A program made the position numbers and the translations under genes. From Hemerocallis citrina (Eukaryota; Streptophyta; Magnoliopsida; Asparagales; Asphodelaceae), in assembly GCA_017893485.1 (NCBI GenBank), contig JACEHZ010000370.1, positions 186,001 through 250,000 on the forward strand: a DNA stretch of 64,000 nucleotides, written 5' to 3'. Shown here piece after piece: positions 48,709-60,592 of the stretch; positions within the stretch are counted from its first letter, which is position 1, and each line of letters starts with the position of its first letter. Under the pieces are notes generated by a model. That model searched no databases, was not told the origin of the DNA, and was given only the letters and a program-made list of their open reading frames with translations.

Positions 48709-49640
48709 ATGTTCATGCAATACATGCAAAACACACATTTGGCGATACAAAATAATACGGCTTCAATTCACAATCTTGAGGTTCATATTGGTCAAATTTC
48801 AAATATTCTTACAGAAAGAACGGCAGGAACATTACCGAGTAACACAGTAGTCAATCCCAATGAGCATGTCAAAGCAATAACACTTAGAAGTGGGACAACA
48901 ATTGAGCAGCAAAATGTGGTTAAAAAGCAAAGTGAGAATGAGCAAATTTTGGAGGAACAAACGCAGCAGGTAGACAATCACCAATATAAGAAGGATAAAG
49001 GAGGTTCAAGCCAAACAATTTTATGGGAGTTTAATCTAACACTTATCCTAATTCTCCTTATGATCCACCTATTCCTTTTCCACAAAGACTAAAAAAGAAT
49101 AAGCTTTATAATGAGTTTTCAAAATTTTTAAATATTTTCAAGCAATTGCATATTAATATTCCTCTTATTGAAGCTTTAGAACAAATGCCTAAATATGCTA
49201 AATTTTTAAGGATATTTTATCAAAGAAAAGGAAGCTGGAAGAGCATGAGATGGTGATGCTAACAAAAGAAAGTAGTGCAATTTTACAAAAGAAGCTGCCG
49301 CCTAAACTTAAAAATCCAGGGAGTTTTACAATTCCTTGCACTATTGGAAATTCTTCTTTTCATAAAGCACTATGTGATTTAGGAGCAAGTATTAATCTTA
49401 TGCCCTATTCTATTATCAAGAAATTAGGTATTGGAGAAGCAAAGCCTACCATAATTTCCTTGCAACTGGCGGACATGTCTATCAAATACCCAAGAGGGAT
49501 CATTGAAGATGTTTTGGTGAAAGTTGACAAATTTATATTTCCAGTTGATTTGTTGTGCTTGACATGGATGAAGATGAACAAATCTCTTTGGTTTTGGGAA
49601 GGCCTTTTCTTGCAACAGGGAGAACACTAATTGATGTGCA
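48709..49640 (+). pseudogene. H gag-pol linker and protease
   Basis: 48709-49092 is the linker (AIQNNTASIHNLEVHIGQISNIL) and ends in a shifted frame. 49250-49630 is the retropepsin domain, with the Athila-type site ALCDLGASINLMP; the catalytic Asp codon is at 49376-49378. Its end overlaps the next frame at 49555 (a one-base shift), where LVLGRPFLATGRTLIDV completes the fold. The protease would have cut the gag-pol polyprotein. Confidence 0.8.
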
Positions 49641-50980
49641 AAAAGGAAAACTTATTCTAAGGGTTGACAACGAGCAAGTGACTTTTGATATACTTAAATC
49701 CATGGAGTATCCTGCCGAAGTTCACTCATGTTTTCAAGTCAGCAAAATTGATCTAGCCATCAGCAAGACACATAAGGGTGAAGTTGAAAAATTACCTCTA
49801 GAAGTGTGCCTAACAAATTCAGTAACTATAGAATCCGAAAATGAAGAGGTTTTGGAATGTGTTCGGTATTTGGAGGCTACACCATCTGTTCATCCTTTAG
49901 CTCAGCTAAAATTCAAAGATGCGGGGATATAAAAGATGTCATTATTAACAGATGAACCACCCAAACCCGAGCTAAAACCACTGCCATCTAATTTGAAGTA
50001 TGCTTTCGTAGGCCAAGAATCCACTTTTCCAGTTATTATTAATGATTCTTTGAATAATGTTGAAGAAGAAAAATTGCTAAGAATTTTGAGAGAACATAAA
50101 ATAGCCTGGGATGGAACATTTCTGATATAAAAGGAATTATTCCTTCAATATGCATGCATAAAATTTTAATGGATGATGATTTTAAGCCTATAGTGCATCC
50201 ACAACGAAGATTAAATCCATTAATGCAAGAAGTGGTGCATAAGGAGGTCTTGAAGCTTTTAGATGCAGGTATCATTTATCCAATTTCAGATAGTGTATGG
50301 GTAAGTCTTATACATGTTGTGCCAAAGAAAGGAGGAATAACTATAGTGAAGAATGAGAATAATGAGCTTATACCAACAAGAACAGTCACGGGATGGCGAG
50401 TGTGCATAGACTATCGAAGTCTAAACGATGCAACCAGAAAGGATCATTTTCCACTACCCTTTATTGACCAAATGCTAGAAAGACTTGTAGGCCACTCTTA
50501 CTATTGTTTTCTTGATGGGTATTCGGGATACTATCAAATTGCCATAGCACCAGAAGATCAAGAAAAGACCACCTTTACTTGCCCATATGGAACTTTTGCA
50601 TATAGAAGGATGCCTTTTGGTCTTTGCAATGCCCCCACCGCATTTCAATGCTGCATGATGTCAATTTTTTCGGATATGGTGGAGAAATTTATTGAAAATT
50701 TTATGGATGATTTTTCAGTTTTTGGTTATTCATTTGATAATTGTTTATCTAACTTAGCTTTGGTTTTGCAGCGTTGCAAGAAAACAAATCTAGTCTTGAA
50801 TTGGGAGAAATGTCACTTTATGGTAGAAGAAGGGATTGTGCTAGGTCACAGGATTTCCTTTAAAGGAATTGAAGTGGATCGTGCTCAAATTGATGCCATT
50901 AAAAAACTACCACCACCAACCAATGTTAAAGGAGTGAGAAGTTTCTTGGCTCATGCAGATTTTATCGACGGTTTATAAAA
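49641..50980 (+). pseudogene. H reverse transcriptase (nearly intact core)
   Basis: The linker part has breaks at 49930 and 50128. The open stretch 50154-50978 covers fingers and palm: VHPQRRLNP, VVPKKGGITIV, RVCIDYRSLNDATRKDHFP, FLDGYSGYYQIAIAPEDQEKTTF, MPFGLCNAPTAFQ and the catalytic FMDD box (GATGAT at 50706-50711, both Asp kept). The thumb follows (KTNLVLNWEKCHFMVEEGIVLGH; FKGIEVDRAQI). A frameshift at about 50965 leads to the connection. This is the best preserved RT of the window. Confidence 0.88.
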
Positions 50981-51540
50981 GATTTTTCTTTAATCACTAA
51001 ACCTCTTTGCAATCTTTTAAATGAAGATACACCTTTTGAATTTTCCCATGATTGCTTGCATGCCTTTGAAACATTGAAAAAGAAATTGATTTCAGCACCT
51101 ATAATTATTGCACCAGATTGGAATTTGCCTTTTAAATTAATGTGTGATGGTAGTGATGTGGCGATAGGTGCTGTTTTAGAGCAAAGAAAAAACAAAAAAT
51201 TTCACACCATTTATTATACAAGTAGAACTTTGACAGAAGCACAACTTAATTATGCTACTACTGAAAAAGAATTATTAGCTGTAGTATTTGCTTTTGAAAA
51301 ACTTCGATCTTATTTGATAGGTTCAAAGGTTGTTGTGTACACGGATCATTCAGCTCTAAAATACTTTCTTACAAAGAAGGAAGTCAAACCAAGATTACTT
51401 TGCTGGATTTTGCTCTTACAAGAGTTCGATGTGGAAATTAAGTACAAGAAAGGTATAGAAAATGTGGTGGCCGATCATTTATCTCGCATTGAGCCTAAAG
51501 ATGATAACAAATTGCAGGTTACTCCAATCAATGAATAATT
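50981..51540 (+). pseudogene. H RNase H (motifs intact)
   Basis: After the shift, 51056-51538 is open: [16 protein letters not shown], Asp in [13 protein letters not shown], Glu in [20 protein letters not shown], Asp in [13 protein letters not shown] and Asp in [12 protein letters not shown]. All four catalytic positions are kept, unlike in G. It ends with a TAA at 51536-51538 and the frame continues weakly (FPDEYLMMIQTPPWY). Confidence 0.85.
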
Positions 51541-52660
51541 TCCAGATGAGTATTTAATGATGATACAAACTCCTCCATGGTATGCCTATAAGTTAACTAC
51601 TTGGTATCAAAAATTGTACCTCTTGAAATTACTTATCAACAAAAGAAAAAAAAATCTCTGACTTGAAATACTATTTTTGGGATGAACCTTTTTTATTTCG
51701 CCATCGTGCAGATCAAGTAATAAGGATATGTGTACCTAAAGTGGAAATGGAAAGCATACTTAATTAGTGGAGCAAAAACAGCAGCCAATTAGTGGAAGCA
51801 AAAACAGCAGCAAAAATTTTACAATCAGGATTTTATTGGCCCCCAATTTTTAAGGATACTTTTAATTTTGTTAAATTATATGATCATTGTCAAAGGGTGG
51901 GAAATATTTCTAGGAAACATGAGATGCCCCTAAATAATATCTTAGTAATTGAATTATTTGATGTTTGGGGGATAGATTTTATGGGTCATTTTCCATCTTC
52001 ATTTTCTAATAAATATATTTTGGTTGCTGTAGGTTATGTTTCAAAGTGGGTGGAATCTGCTGCCTTACCAACCAATGATGTAAGAGTGGTGGTGAACTTC
52101 ATTAGGAAAAATATCTTTTCACGATTTGGAGCTCCACGGGCATTTTCGCAACCGTCAATTTGATGCTTTACTTGCGAAGTATAGAGTTACTCATTATGTG
52201 GGAACACCATATCATTATCAAACAAGTGGTCAAGTGGAGGTTTCAAATAGAGAGTTGAAGTGTATACTTGAGAAGACAGTAAATATGTCACGAACAGATT
52301 GGGAAAGAAAATTAGATGATGCATTATGGGCATATAGGACGGCATTTAAAACACCAAATGGAATGTCTCCATATAGATTGTGTATGGTAATGCATGTCAC
52401 TTACCATTGGAACTTGAGCATCGCACTTATTGGGCAATAAAGACACTTAATTTTGACATGAAAGATGCAGGCGAGAAGAGAATTATGAAACTAAATGAGA
52501 TGGACGAGTTTCAGAATGATGCTTATGAAAATGCCAAGATCTATAAAGAGAAAACTAAACTATGGCATGATGAGCATATTTCTAGAAGAACATTTAATGT
52601 AGGGGAGAAGATATTTTTTTCAATTCAAAACTTAGACTTTTTCCAGGAAAATTGAGGTCT
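51541..52660 (+). pseudogene. H integrase (second catalytic Asp deleted)
   Basis: From about 51792: [14 protein letters not shown], then [11 protein letters not shown], where the first Cys of the finger is Tyr (codon at 51879-51881). The first catalytic Asp is in [11 protein letters not shown]. At about 52140 some 23 bp are missing relative to G, removing the ISDG motif and shifting the frame. The rest ([23 protein letters not shown], Glu kept) is at 52126-52440, and after another shift 52380-52655 gives the tail ([16 protein letters not shown]). Confidence 0.85.
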
Positions 52661-54105
52661 AGGTGGTCGGGACCATTTGTTGTGACAAAATATTTTTCCA
52701 TATGGAGCCATTAAGATACATCATGAGAAAAAGGGGACATTCAAGGTAAATGGACAGTGGTTGAAGCCGTATATGGATGGGGAATTTGGCGAAAAAAAGT
52801 TGAGCATCAATCTAGCAAACCCTCAATGAGAGATGGCGAAAGTCTGGCTGAAGACTTAAACCTTAGCGCTTCTTGGGAGGCAACCCATGATTTCTTTTAC
52901 TAAATTAGATTAGATTTATTTTCTTTTAGTTTATTTTAATTTTAAATTTTGATTTTATTCTATAGGATTGCATAAGTTTGGAAGTCGTCAGGCAGAGCTA
53001 TTTTCAACACCTGAATTGATGGCTGTTTTTTAGCAGGACAAAGTCAGAATCTGGAAAAGTAAGAGAGATCGTAGTAAATTGTCTTAGATTTTCAGAACAA
53101 AAAGAATCAGGCCATTTGAACACCTACAGCTCCAAACAGAGCTGAAACAATGAACGTTGTGCGTGAAGAATTTTAACACGAATCAGGAAAGAAATTCTGA
53201 ACTTTTTGCATTCCATTTGTTTTTCCTTTTCCTTTCCCATTGAGGACAATGTGATATTCAATTTGGGGGAAGGGGTACAAATTTATTTTTTATTTTATAT
53301 ATATTTGAAAAAAAAAGACAGAAAGGGATTTCAATTAGGTTCACCAGTACACTTTTAAGTTCTTTATTGTGCTAAAGCATTGAAATAATTTTGTAGAATA
53401 GATAATATCTTATAAAGTCAGATTAAGCATACCGATTTACTTTTGGATTATTAAATTCTTAAATTCCTACAAAATTTTATGAGTCATGTGGTTATACATA
53501 AAAGAAAAATGTGATGCTTTTTCTTGTAATTATCCCTTTTGATCCAGTCCTAAACAGAGTTTAAGTAAATAGAGTGAATATATATATATATATGAATAAA
53601 GTTCTATCTACTCCAATGTTTTGAGTTGCTTAGTAACTAGGGGTATTCATCACCAATATTTACTTTTACGTCAAACGACAACTTGAAATACGAGTATGCA
53701 AAGCACTGTAAGTTTGTGACTTGTTGAGTAACTGGGTGAATTCATCACAAATGTTTGCATTCGCATCAAAAGAAAAGTGACAATTTATTGAAGATACCAA
53801 AAAAAAAACCCTCTAGTTTGCTGCTGGGTTTGTAGTAGTGGGAAGGGGTAATCACAGATGGAGTTGTTACCTACTATAATTACATTAATTGCATGAAAAA
53901 TATGATTGGGTTTAGAATTATGAATAAATAATTGCACTGGAGAAAGTGAGTATGCTTGACTTTACTTTATTTGCTATTGTTTATATTTTTAATTGAAATT
54001 TTGATGCTTGCACGATGAGATCTCTTAGTGTGATGAGTTGAGCTATTATTGATTATTATTCCTTTATTCATGATTTTAATTTTTGCTCAAGGACAAGCAA
54101 AATCT
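52661..54105 (+). other. H 3' non-coding region
   Basis: No coding potential beyond the first 190 bp, where the integrase tail fades out in other frames (GPFVVT; GTFKVNGQWLKPY; LGGNP near 52870). It corresponds to 29955-31126 in G. Contains a short (TA)n run at 53578. No env-like gene seen. Confidence 0.65.
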
Positions 54106-54121
54106 TAAGTTTGGGGGTATT
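54106..54121 (+). other. H polypurine tract
   Basis: TAAGTTTGGGGGTATT directly before the 3' LTR start TGATGTG at 54122. The AAGTTTGGGGGTAT form is typical of Athila elements. Confidence 0.85.
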
Positions 54122-54526
54122 TGATGTGTATAATTTTTATATAAATATTTGTACTCATTTATCCATAAAAATTGCTTGTATTTGTCTATCTTGTTAAAAA
54201 TTCATCTTATTTCCATAGATTTCAGTTAATGAATTATTTTTTAAGGAATAAAATTTTTGATGCAAAAGGAAAAGATTTTAAGTGAAAATTAACAAAGAAA
54301 ACAAGGAGAATGATTCATTAATTTTTATTAATTTGTTGAATTTTGAATTTTACAATTTGGCCATGTGAAAAGCAAAATAGAAATTTTAATTTCCAATAGA
54401 AGGTGAAAATGAAATAAACAAATTTAAAAGGGTTTAATTGAGCAAATGTAATTATTAGTTAGTTTAATTAATTTAAACTAATTAATTTTATTTTACTTCT
54501 AAATCTTCAATTCTGATTTTATTTTG
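54122..54526 (+). mobile_element. H 3' LTR, part 1
   Basis: Aligns with 45681-46085 with few differences and stops at TTTTG where C2 enters. It resumes at 57931. Confidence 0.88.
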
Positions 54527-57500
54527 TGTCACGCCCCGCTTCCCAAAAATACGGAATACGAGCACGAAACAAAAGCCCAGCGAATGATTATTATCATCCT
54601 TAAGCTGTTTCAAGAAATCTTTACAACATGTCACAGTAAAATCAGAGTCGGAAGCCAGAAAAATCAACCACACGCACATATGAACCAAATACCAACAAGA
54701 ATACTTGAAATAAAATTTATTAATCTCAAATAGTCATGATCTGAAATACACAAATAATTCTGTTCATATTGCCCAAATACAAGAAATACAAGTTCAAAAT
54801 ACAATATTGTCCAAAATAAATAACAAGAATAGTAATAGCAAATTTCAGCCTCTAGCCCATCATCTTGCCAATACCTTTAGGAAGCTGTCCTCCAAAATCT
54901 GCAATTCACATAATGCAGGAAAAAGGAAAAAAGAAAACATAGTACCCGTCAATGGCAAGTCCGGATCACAAATAGAATAGGATACAAGCGCATGGACACT
55001 ATCTAACCACAGGATATACTAACAGGTATAAATAACATATGTCAAGTGTCAGGTCAACAGGTATGTCAGGTAATCAGATAACAGATATGTCAGGCAAATC
55101 AGATAACAGATTTCATATTACAGGTATTCAGATTCAGATTCAGATTTCCATATATCAGATTCAGATTTCAGAAATATATTCAGATTCAGATTTCAGATTA
55201 ATGTAAGTCTTGTGTGATTACTATCTAGGTAGCACTTCATGCGCCATACTTTTATCACATGGTTGCTACAACAAAACAATTTCGCTTTAGATTTCGTAGG
55301 AGATATTATAGGGCCGTGTACTCAGGGTCAGACAGATATCAGAACAGACAGATAGAACCTAGTGGTTCTCTTCTCCTCTACACCTTCCTATAAGAAGTAA
55401 TGTAGACAGGGTCAGAAACAGACAGATAGAACCTAGTGGTTCTCTTCTACTCTACACCTTCATATATAAGAAGTAATGTAGACAGGGTCAGAATACAGAT
55501 AATTATATGGGAAACACGGGCCCCCTTCTAAGTACACATTTCTATGCTTTCCCACTACTAGATCCTTCCCATACCCCGGCTTGATTACTTTTGTTATGGT
55601 TATTAAACAGACGTGGATGTGATCTAAAGGGTGTCAAACTAATATCATATGATCAGGTTTAGGTTTAGGGGATCAGATCAGCAAGTATAGATACTATACA
55701 TTCACAAATATGAGCAAAATAGTGTAAGTTTGTAATCAGGCCAGCAAGACCCATCTGCACTAAAACAGGTATTCAGAGAGCTACAGACATGTAAATCACG
55801 ATCCGTCAAAGGATCTGGAAAATAGACTTTCACACGCTTCCAACGGGTATAATAAAGATACACACTAGTTCATGACATCCCAGCGTAAAACGCATTCCAA
55901 CACAGTTTTCGAGTACAGCCAGAAAACAGGGGAATGACTTAAATCTCATGAAAACAGCATACAAAGTCATTAATTAAATCCACGAAAATTCTGGGGTAAT
56001 CCCCTATAAGTATAGTCTCAAAATATAAATTTTCATATTTTTCCAGAAAGTATAGATATGTTTTCAAAAATAGGAAGTAACTCATAACACAGTTTTGAAG
56101 GATCTGGAATTCTTCAACACCGCTGTACAAAATAGAACACATCTTGTAAACAGCGCATCAAAATCCACTTCCGCCAAAACGGGATGAAAGTATACACAAT
56201 TACCCAACTTTCATATCTCACATAAAATATTCATACAGTAAATAGAAATAAGGTGAACACGGCATTCAACATACAATCACACGCAGTTTACAGCAAGAGC
56301 GATCTATAGAAAAGGATGTAAGGCATCACTCAAAACTTATCTTTTAATTACCACAAAAATCAGAGAACTACCTAACATCATGGTGAAACACTGGACAAAA
56401 TCTTGTGGCATGAAATTATGTCTAACTTGGATCTTGAAAATAAATTGGTGATAAAATCTACCCCGAAATAAATCTGGGAACTACCGACATACAGTTACTA
56501 AAATATTCATAACTAATTCATACGAACTCCAAACAGGGTGAAATCAGCGGGATTAGAAATTAGATTCAATTCTCTACAAATTACTAAGAAATAGCCATGT
56601 TGAGATTCGGACTCTAATTCAGGTAAAAACAACAATCAATCCAGTTCAATCCAAATTTCCAGATTTCTCACATCATCTTAGAATCGTCATAACTTCCTCA
56701 AAAATCTTCCAAACTCTTCCAAATTCAAAACGCTGTCTACCCATTTTCCAAATGTCATAATGGAGGGTATCTAACATGTCAAAATCTAGTATTTCTCATA
56801 TGGGTGTTCAACATACATCGGGTACACAATATGTCGCATACGCGATCAAATCGCATTTGGGTGAATCCTAAGGCACAAACCTATTAAACTTCATGTCCTA
56901 AGTCGTCTATGGCCTATTTTGAACAATAGAGACGAAACCCACAATTAAAAACATGATCTTTGTCCGTCTCTAGTCTCAAACTATCCTATGTGTGAACTTT
57001 TTACTTGTATCAACCTAAGAAATTTAAGTACAAGTTACTTGCTTTAGTATGGAGACGAAGAACGATGCAAATCAAAAGTGGAAGAAATTCCCACGAACGA
57101 AAATTCACGGGCTCACGAACGATCCATACGCGCACTCGAGCACGTGCAAGAAAACCCCACACGCAAGAGAGCGCGAGACGGCGGATGGAGAGAAAACGGG
57201 AGAGATGAAGCACGGCACAATGGTAAGGGAAAAATATAGCATGCAACAAGGTTGTAATATATATAGGGATGCATATGTATTAGGGTTTGAAGAAGGGAAG
57301 GGGGTGCATATGACGGCTAAATAAATGACAAAAATTGAGATGGGTCGGGTTGCACCTGGTAGTAATCCGGGTGAGGTAGGGGATGTAGTTCACGGTAGGG
57401 ATAGGATGGTTTAGGAATATGGTTGGATTTAAATTAGGAAGGTATATGAAGGTAGGTGTAGTATAATAGGTAAGAATATAAATATGGAGTTAGGATTGGT

Positions 57501-57928
57501 TTGGAGATAATTGGTTAGGTAGTATTCGGAAGACAATTGGTTTAGGAAAATAGGTAAATGGGTTAGGTAGTATTCGGGTCTGGGGTGTTTTTAATAGGGT
57601 AGTGGGTTATTTTACAAATGGGTTTGGGTAGTTAATGGTTTAATGGATATGGGTTTTTATTAAAAAAAATTCAATAAGGAAAATACGGGTATATAAATTC
57701 AATAAAATAACAAATAAAAATATTGCCTCTAATAAAATGTAATTTGCATTACAAAATAGTATTTATTTAAAATACTACAAATAGCTTTATTGGTCGAAAA
57801 TAGATTTTAATAGGAAATCTAAAAATACATTTTGACAAAAGAATTTGAAAACCGGAAAAATAATTTGTGAAAATTTTTAAAATACAGAAGATACACAAAA
57901 ATATATTTTTGAAAAAACAGGGGTTACA
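54527..57928 (-). mobile_element. C2: long solo LTR of the C family inside H
   Basis: TGTCACGCCCCGC at 54527 to CAGGGGTTACA at 57928, read on the - strand as TGTAACCCC...GGGGCGTGACA. The flanking TTTTG (54522-54526 and 57931-57935) is a target duplication, with two extra T at the right. 3.4 kb, no genes. Inside are CAGATTCAGATTTCAG repeats (55080-55200), a 95-bp tandem duplication around AGAACCTAGTGGTTCTC (55330-55500), and the GGGAAACACGGGCCCCCT block shared with C1. Same family as C1, hence two independent insertions. Confidence 0.8.
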
Positions 57929-57930
57929 TT

Positions 57931-58225
57931 TTTTGTGTGTGTAGCACGTGTTTCAAGAAAAAGAAAGAGAAGAAAAAGAAGCAGGAAATAAAGAGAAAAT
58001 CAAATAAGGAAACAAATAAATGAAGATGTGGAGGGGTTCCTGTAAAAATAAACCCTAATTCTCACGTTCGTGTTCTTATAAATACAACAGCAAAAGGAGA
58101 AGAGAGGGTACGTTAACAAGAAGACGGCTGAACTCACATAAAATAAAAAATAAAAAATAAAAAATAAAAATTGCACAGCGTGTGCTGTGCCCAGGGCGTG
58201 AGGCAGAAAAGCAAGCAGAGAGAGA
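57931..58225 (+). mobile_element. H 3' LTR, part 2
   Basis: Continues GTGTGTGTAGCACGTGTTTC as in 46083 onward, includes the TATA box near 58077 and an (AAAAAT)n run at 58138-58170, and ends at about 58225 in GCAGAGAGAGAATA. Confidence 0.85.
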
Positions 58226-58642
58226 ATACCCCTAGTTACTTAAGATTTGTTGAATTTTGAATTTTACAATTCGGCCATGTGAAAAGAAAAATAGAAATTT
58301 TAATTGCCAATTGAGGGTGAAAATGAAATAAACAAATTTAAAAGGGTTTAATTGAGCTAATGTGATTATTAGTTAGTTTAATTAATTTAAACTAATTAAT
58401 TTTATTTTACTTTTAATTCTTAAATTCTGATTTTATTTTGTGTGTGCAGCACGTGTTTCAAGAAAAAGAAAGGCAAGAAAAAGAAACAAGAAATAAAGAG
58501 CAAATCAAATAAGGAAACAAATAGATGAAGATGTGGGGGTTTTCTGCAAAAATAAACCCTAATTCTCACGTTCGTGCTCCTATAAATACAACAACAAAAG
58601 GAGAAGAGAGGGCACGCTTAACAAGAAGACGGTTGACCTCAC

Positions 58643-58686
<44 letters not shown>

Positions 58687-59605
58687 TGCAGAGCGTGTGC
58701 TGTACCCAGGCTCGAGGCAGAAAAGCAAGCAGAGAGAGCGTGTGATGTGATTTATTTGCAAGTGTACAAAATCGCAACAAGTAGTATAGATAAGTGAAAA
58801 GGGTGTCGAACCCACAAGGACTAATTATTTTATTGAGTACCATAATAACTAGATTAACTACTATTTGGAAAATCGATCTTCAATAAAGAAAGCAACTAAA
58901 CTAAATTAATCTAAAGAACTAACTAAATTAATTAAAAGGAGCGGAATCTGAAATTTTGTTGTTTATTAATTGCATAACTAATTCTAGGGCTTTCTATTTC
59001 ACCTAGTTAATCCCACAAAATTTATAATTCCATTTGAAGAAATATATTATTTTTTCAAGTTGTCGACCAAAATTTCCTAAATATTCAATGCTTTCTCTCG
59101 AACAATACCAAAAATATCTCCAACTAACAGTTTGTCACATCTCTATACAAATTTAATTAATTGAAGACTCATTAAGTTATATGGATTTCTTTATAGTCAC
59201 ATTATTCGCGATAAATCGTCTCTAATTTCGCTCAATCAATGGTATTTAATTCTATAATTTAAAATCACAAATTATCTCTCGGTCTCTCCATGATCCAATA
59301 AATCATACAAAGTTGGCACAACAATTGTAAGCATTAAGGACAAAAATCAAACACACAACCATGGAAAAATAGAAAAATAATATGGAATTAAAATTGTATC
59401 CTCAAAGCTAGGCTACATCAAAGCCTTAGAAAAATAAATTTAGTTCATAATAAATTTGCAACAACTACTGCCTTGGATTGTATAATAAATTTGGACAAAG
59501 AGAAAAGAGATACAGAAAGAACTATTTTGTATAAAAAAATTGCAAACCGAAGCCTCTAAAACCGAGCCAGCACAGTCAGCACTTCTCTTCCTCGAAAACC
59601 CAGTC
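58226..59605. mobile_element. Scrambled Athila LTR fragments, including an inverted LTR end
   Basis: 58226-58247 is a scrap of Athila 3' non-coding sequence (AATACCCCTAGTTACT, compare 30139). 58248-58738 is a second direct copy of LTR sequence corresponding to about 45890-46370, with its own TATA box and an (AAT)n run (58645-58686). 58742-59605 is LTR sequence in reverse orientation, starting at the LTR terminus TGATGTGATTTATTTGC and reaching back to the region near 46600. Together they replace the last 1.1 kb of the H 3' LTR. Confidence 0.8.
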
Positions 59606-60592
59606 AGCAAGTATTGTGATTGATTTATCTCCACTCGAGAGATAGTGATTTTCCTGTGCGCCGTCGGATCATTTACTGAGAGAAGGTTGACCGCGGGTCG
59701 GGATACTGGATGAGATCCGAGACAAGGGTGGTGGTGACTAATGGAGATTGAATCGCCGGTGTTTGGGGTTGATAGGCTAGGTTATCTACCTCGTCTAGAA
59801 TGTGTTGATGCCTAGGCCTGTTAATGACTGGATATTAGTAAATTATGTGTGTTCACCTCTATTGCCGGGTATAAGGCACTCCCTTGTGCGATGTTGTACT
59901 GCTCACTGAGGGTTGCAGGCCGGAGATATTAGGTCGAAGACCTACTGAGGTGTTGGCAATCAATGAATGTCGGTTCGCCGTGATTAGTTATTTTTGACAG
60001 AACCGTTGGGGCTCAGTCATTCGTTAGACACTATGCATGATTTGACAACTCGCATGTTTTAACAACCAATGTTATTTCATATTGTATTTCTTTACCTTTC
60101 GTTGAAGACCGAGTTGATGTTAGGGGTGATTCCCTATAATTCGACTTGTTCTAAGGGCCAGCACTAGACAGTGATAACCAGGGTTGTCTCTTCCTGTCAT
60201 TTGGGATACGTGCTGCGGTGCGTATTTTGCTCTGTTAATTCCTGAAGTACCGTGGTAAGAACGGGAGGGTTCCTGTCGGATAGGGGGCTTAGACTTTCGA
60301 GGCCGTCATGTTCTTATGTTGAGTGGACACAAAGGACCATAGGGCTGCTGTCCCATGGATCTTCGGCACCATAGATATGCGGTTGTGTATCTGTAAGATC
60401 GTCATGGCATTTGGTGTGATCCAGACCGGATTGGGGCACTAGTGGAAAACAGGGACATCAATGTGTTTAGCAGTAATAATTGCAGGATTCACCAGCCATG
60501 TTGTATCAATCAGGAACAGGTTGAGTACAATAGTAGAATGTATTGCATGGCGGGGGTTCAAAATCCTAAAACTGGAGAAGGAGCGTATGTAG
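59606..60592 (+). mobile_element. Probable F 3' LTR, distal part
   Basis: G+C-richer sequence without genes between the scrambled Athila LTR and D2. It resembles the distal part of the 5' LTR of F in layout (GTCGGATC/TCGGG blocks, GGGTATAAGGCACTC, AATTGCAGGATT near 60480, compare TTGCAGGATTGC at 41742), but similarity is weak by eye. If correct, H inserted in the 3' LTR of F and D2 cut it about 250 bp before its end. Confidence 0.45.

Larger units (their letters stand above)
45681..58225 (+). mobile_element. H: Athila-like Ty3/gypsy element, interrupted by C2
   Basis: 5' LTR (45681-47446), Asp-tRNA-type primer site, gag, protease, RT, RNase H, integrase, long 3' non-coding part, polypurine tract, 3' LTR (54122-54526 and 57931-58225, end scrambled). 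It lies in the 3' LTR of F. Same family as G. RT and RNase H are better kept than in G; integrase is worse. Confidence 0.88.

Noticed and set aside
52661..54105. Env-like gene of Athila
   Set aside because: No open frame or membrane-protein pattern in this region or in the matching part of G.
58525..58843. Poly-Asn and poly-Tyr open frames
   Set aside because: Translation of the (AAT)n tract in an Athila LTR fragment.
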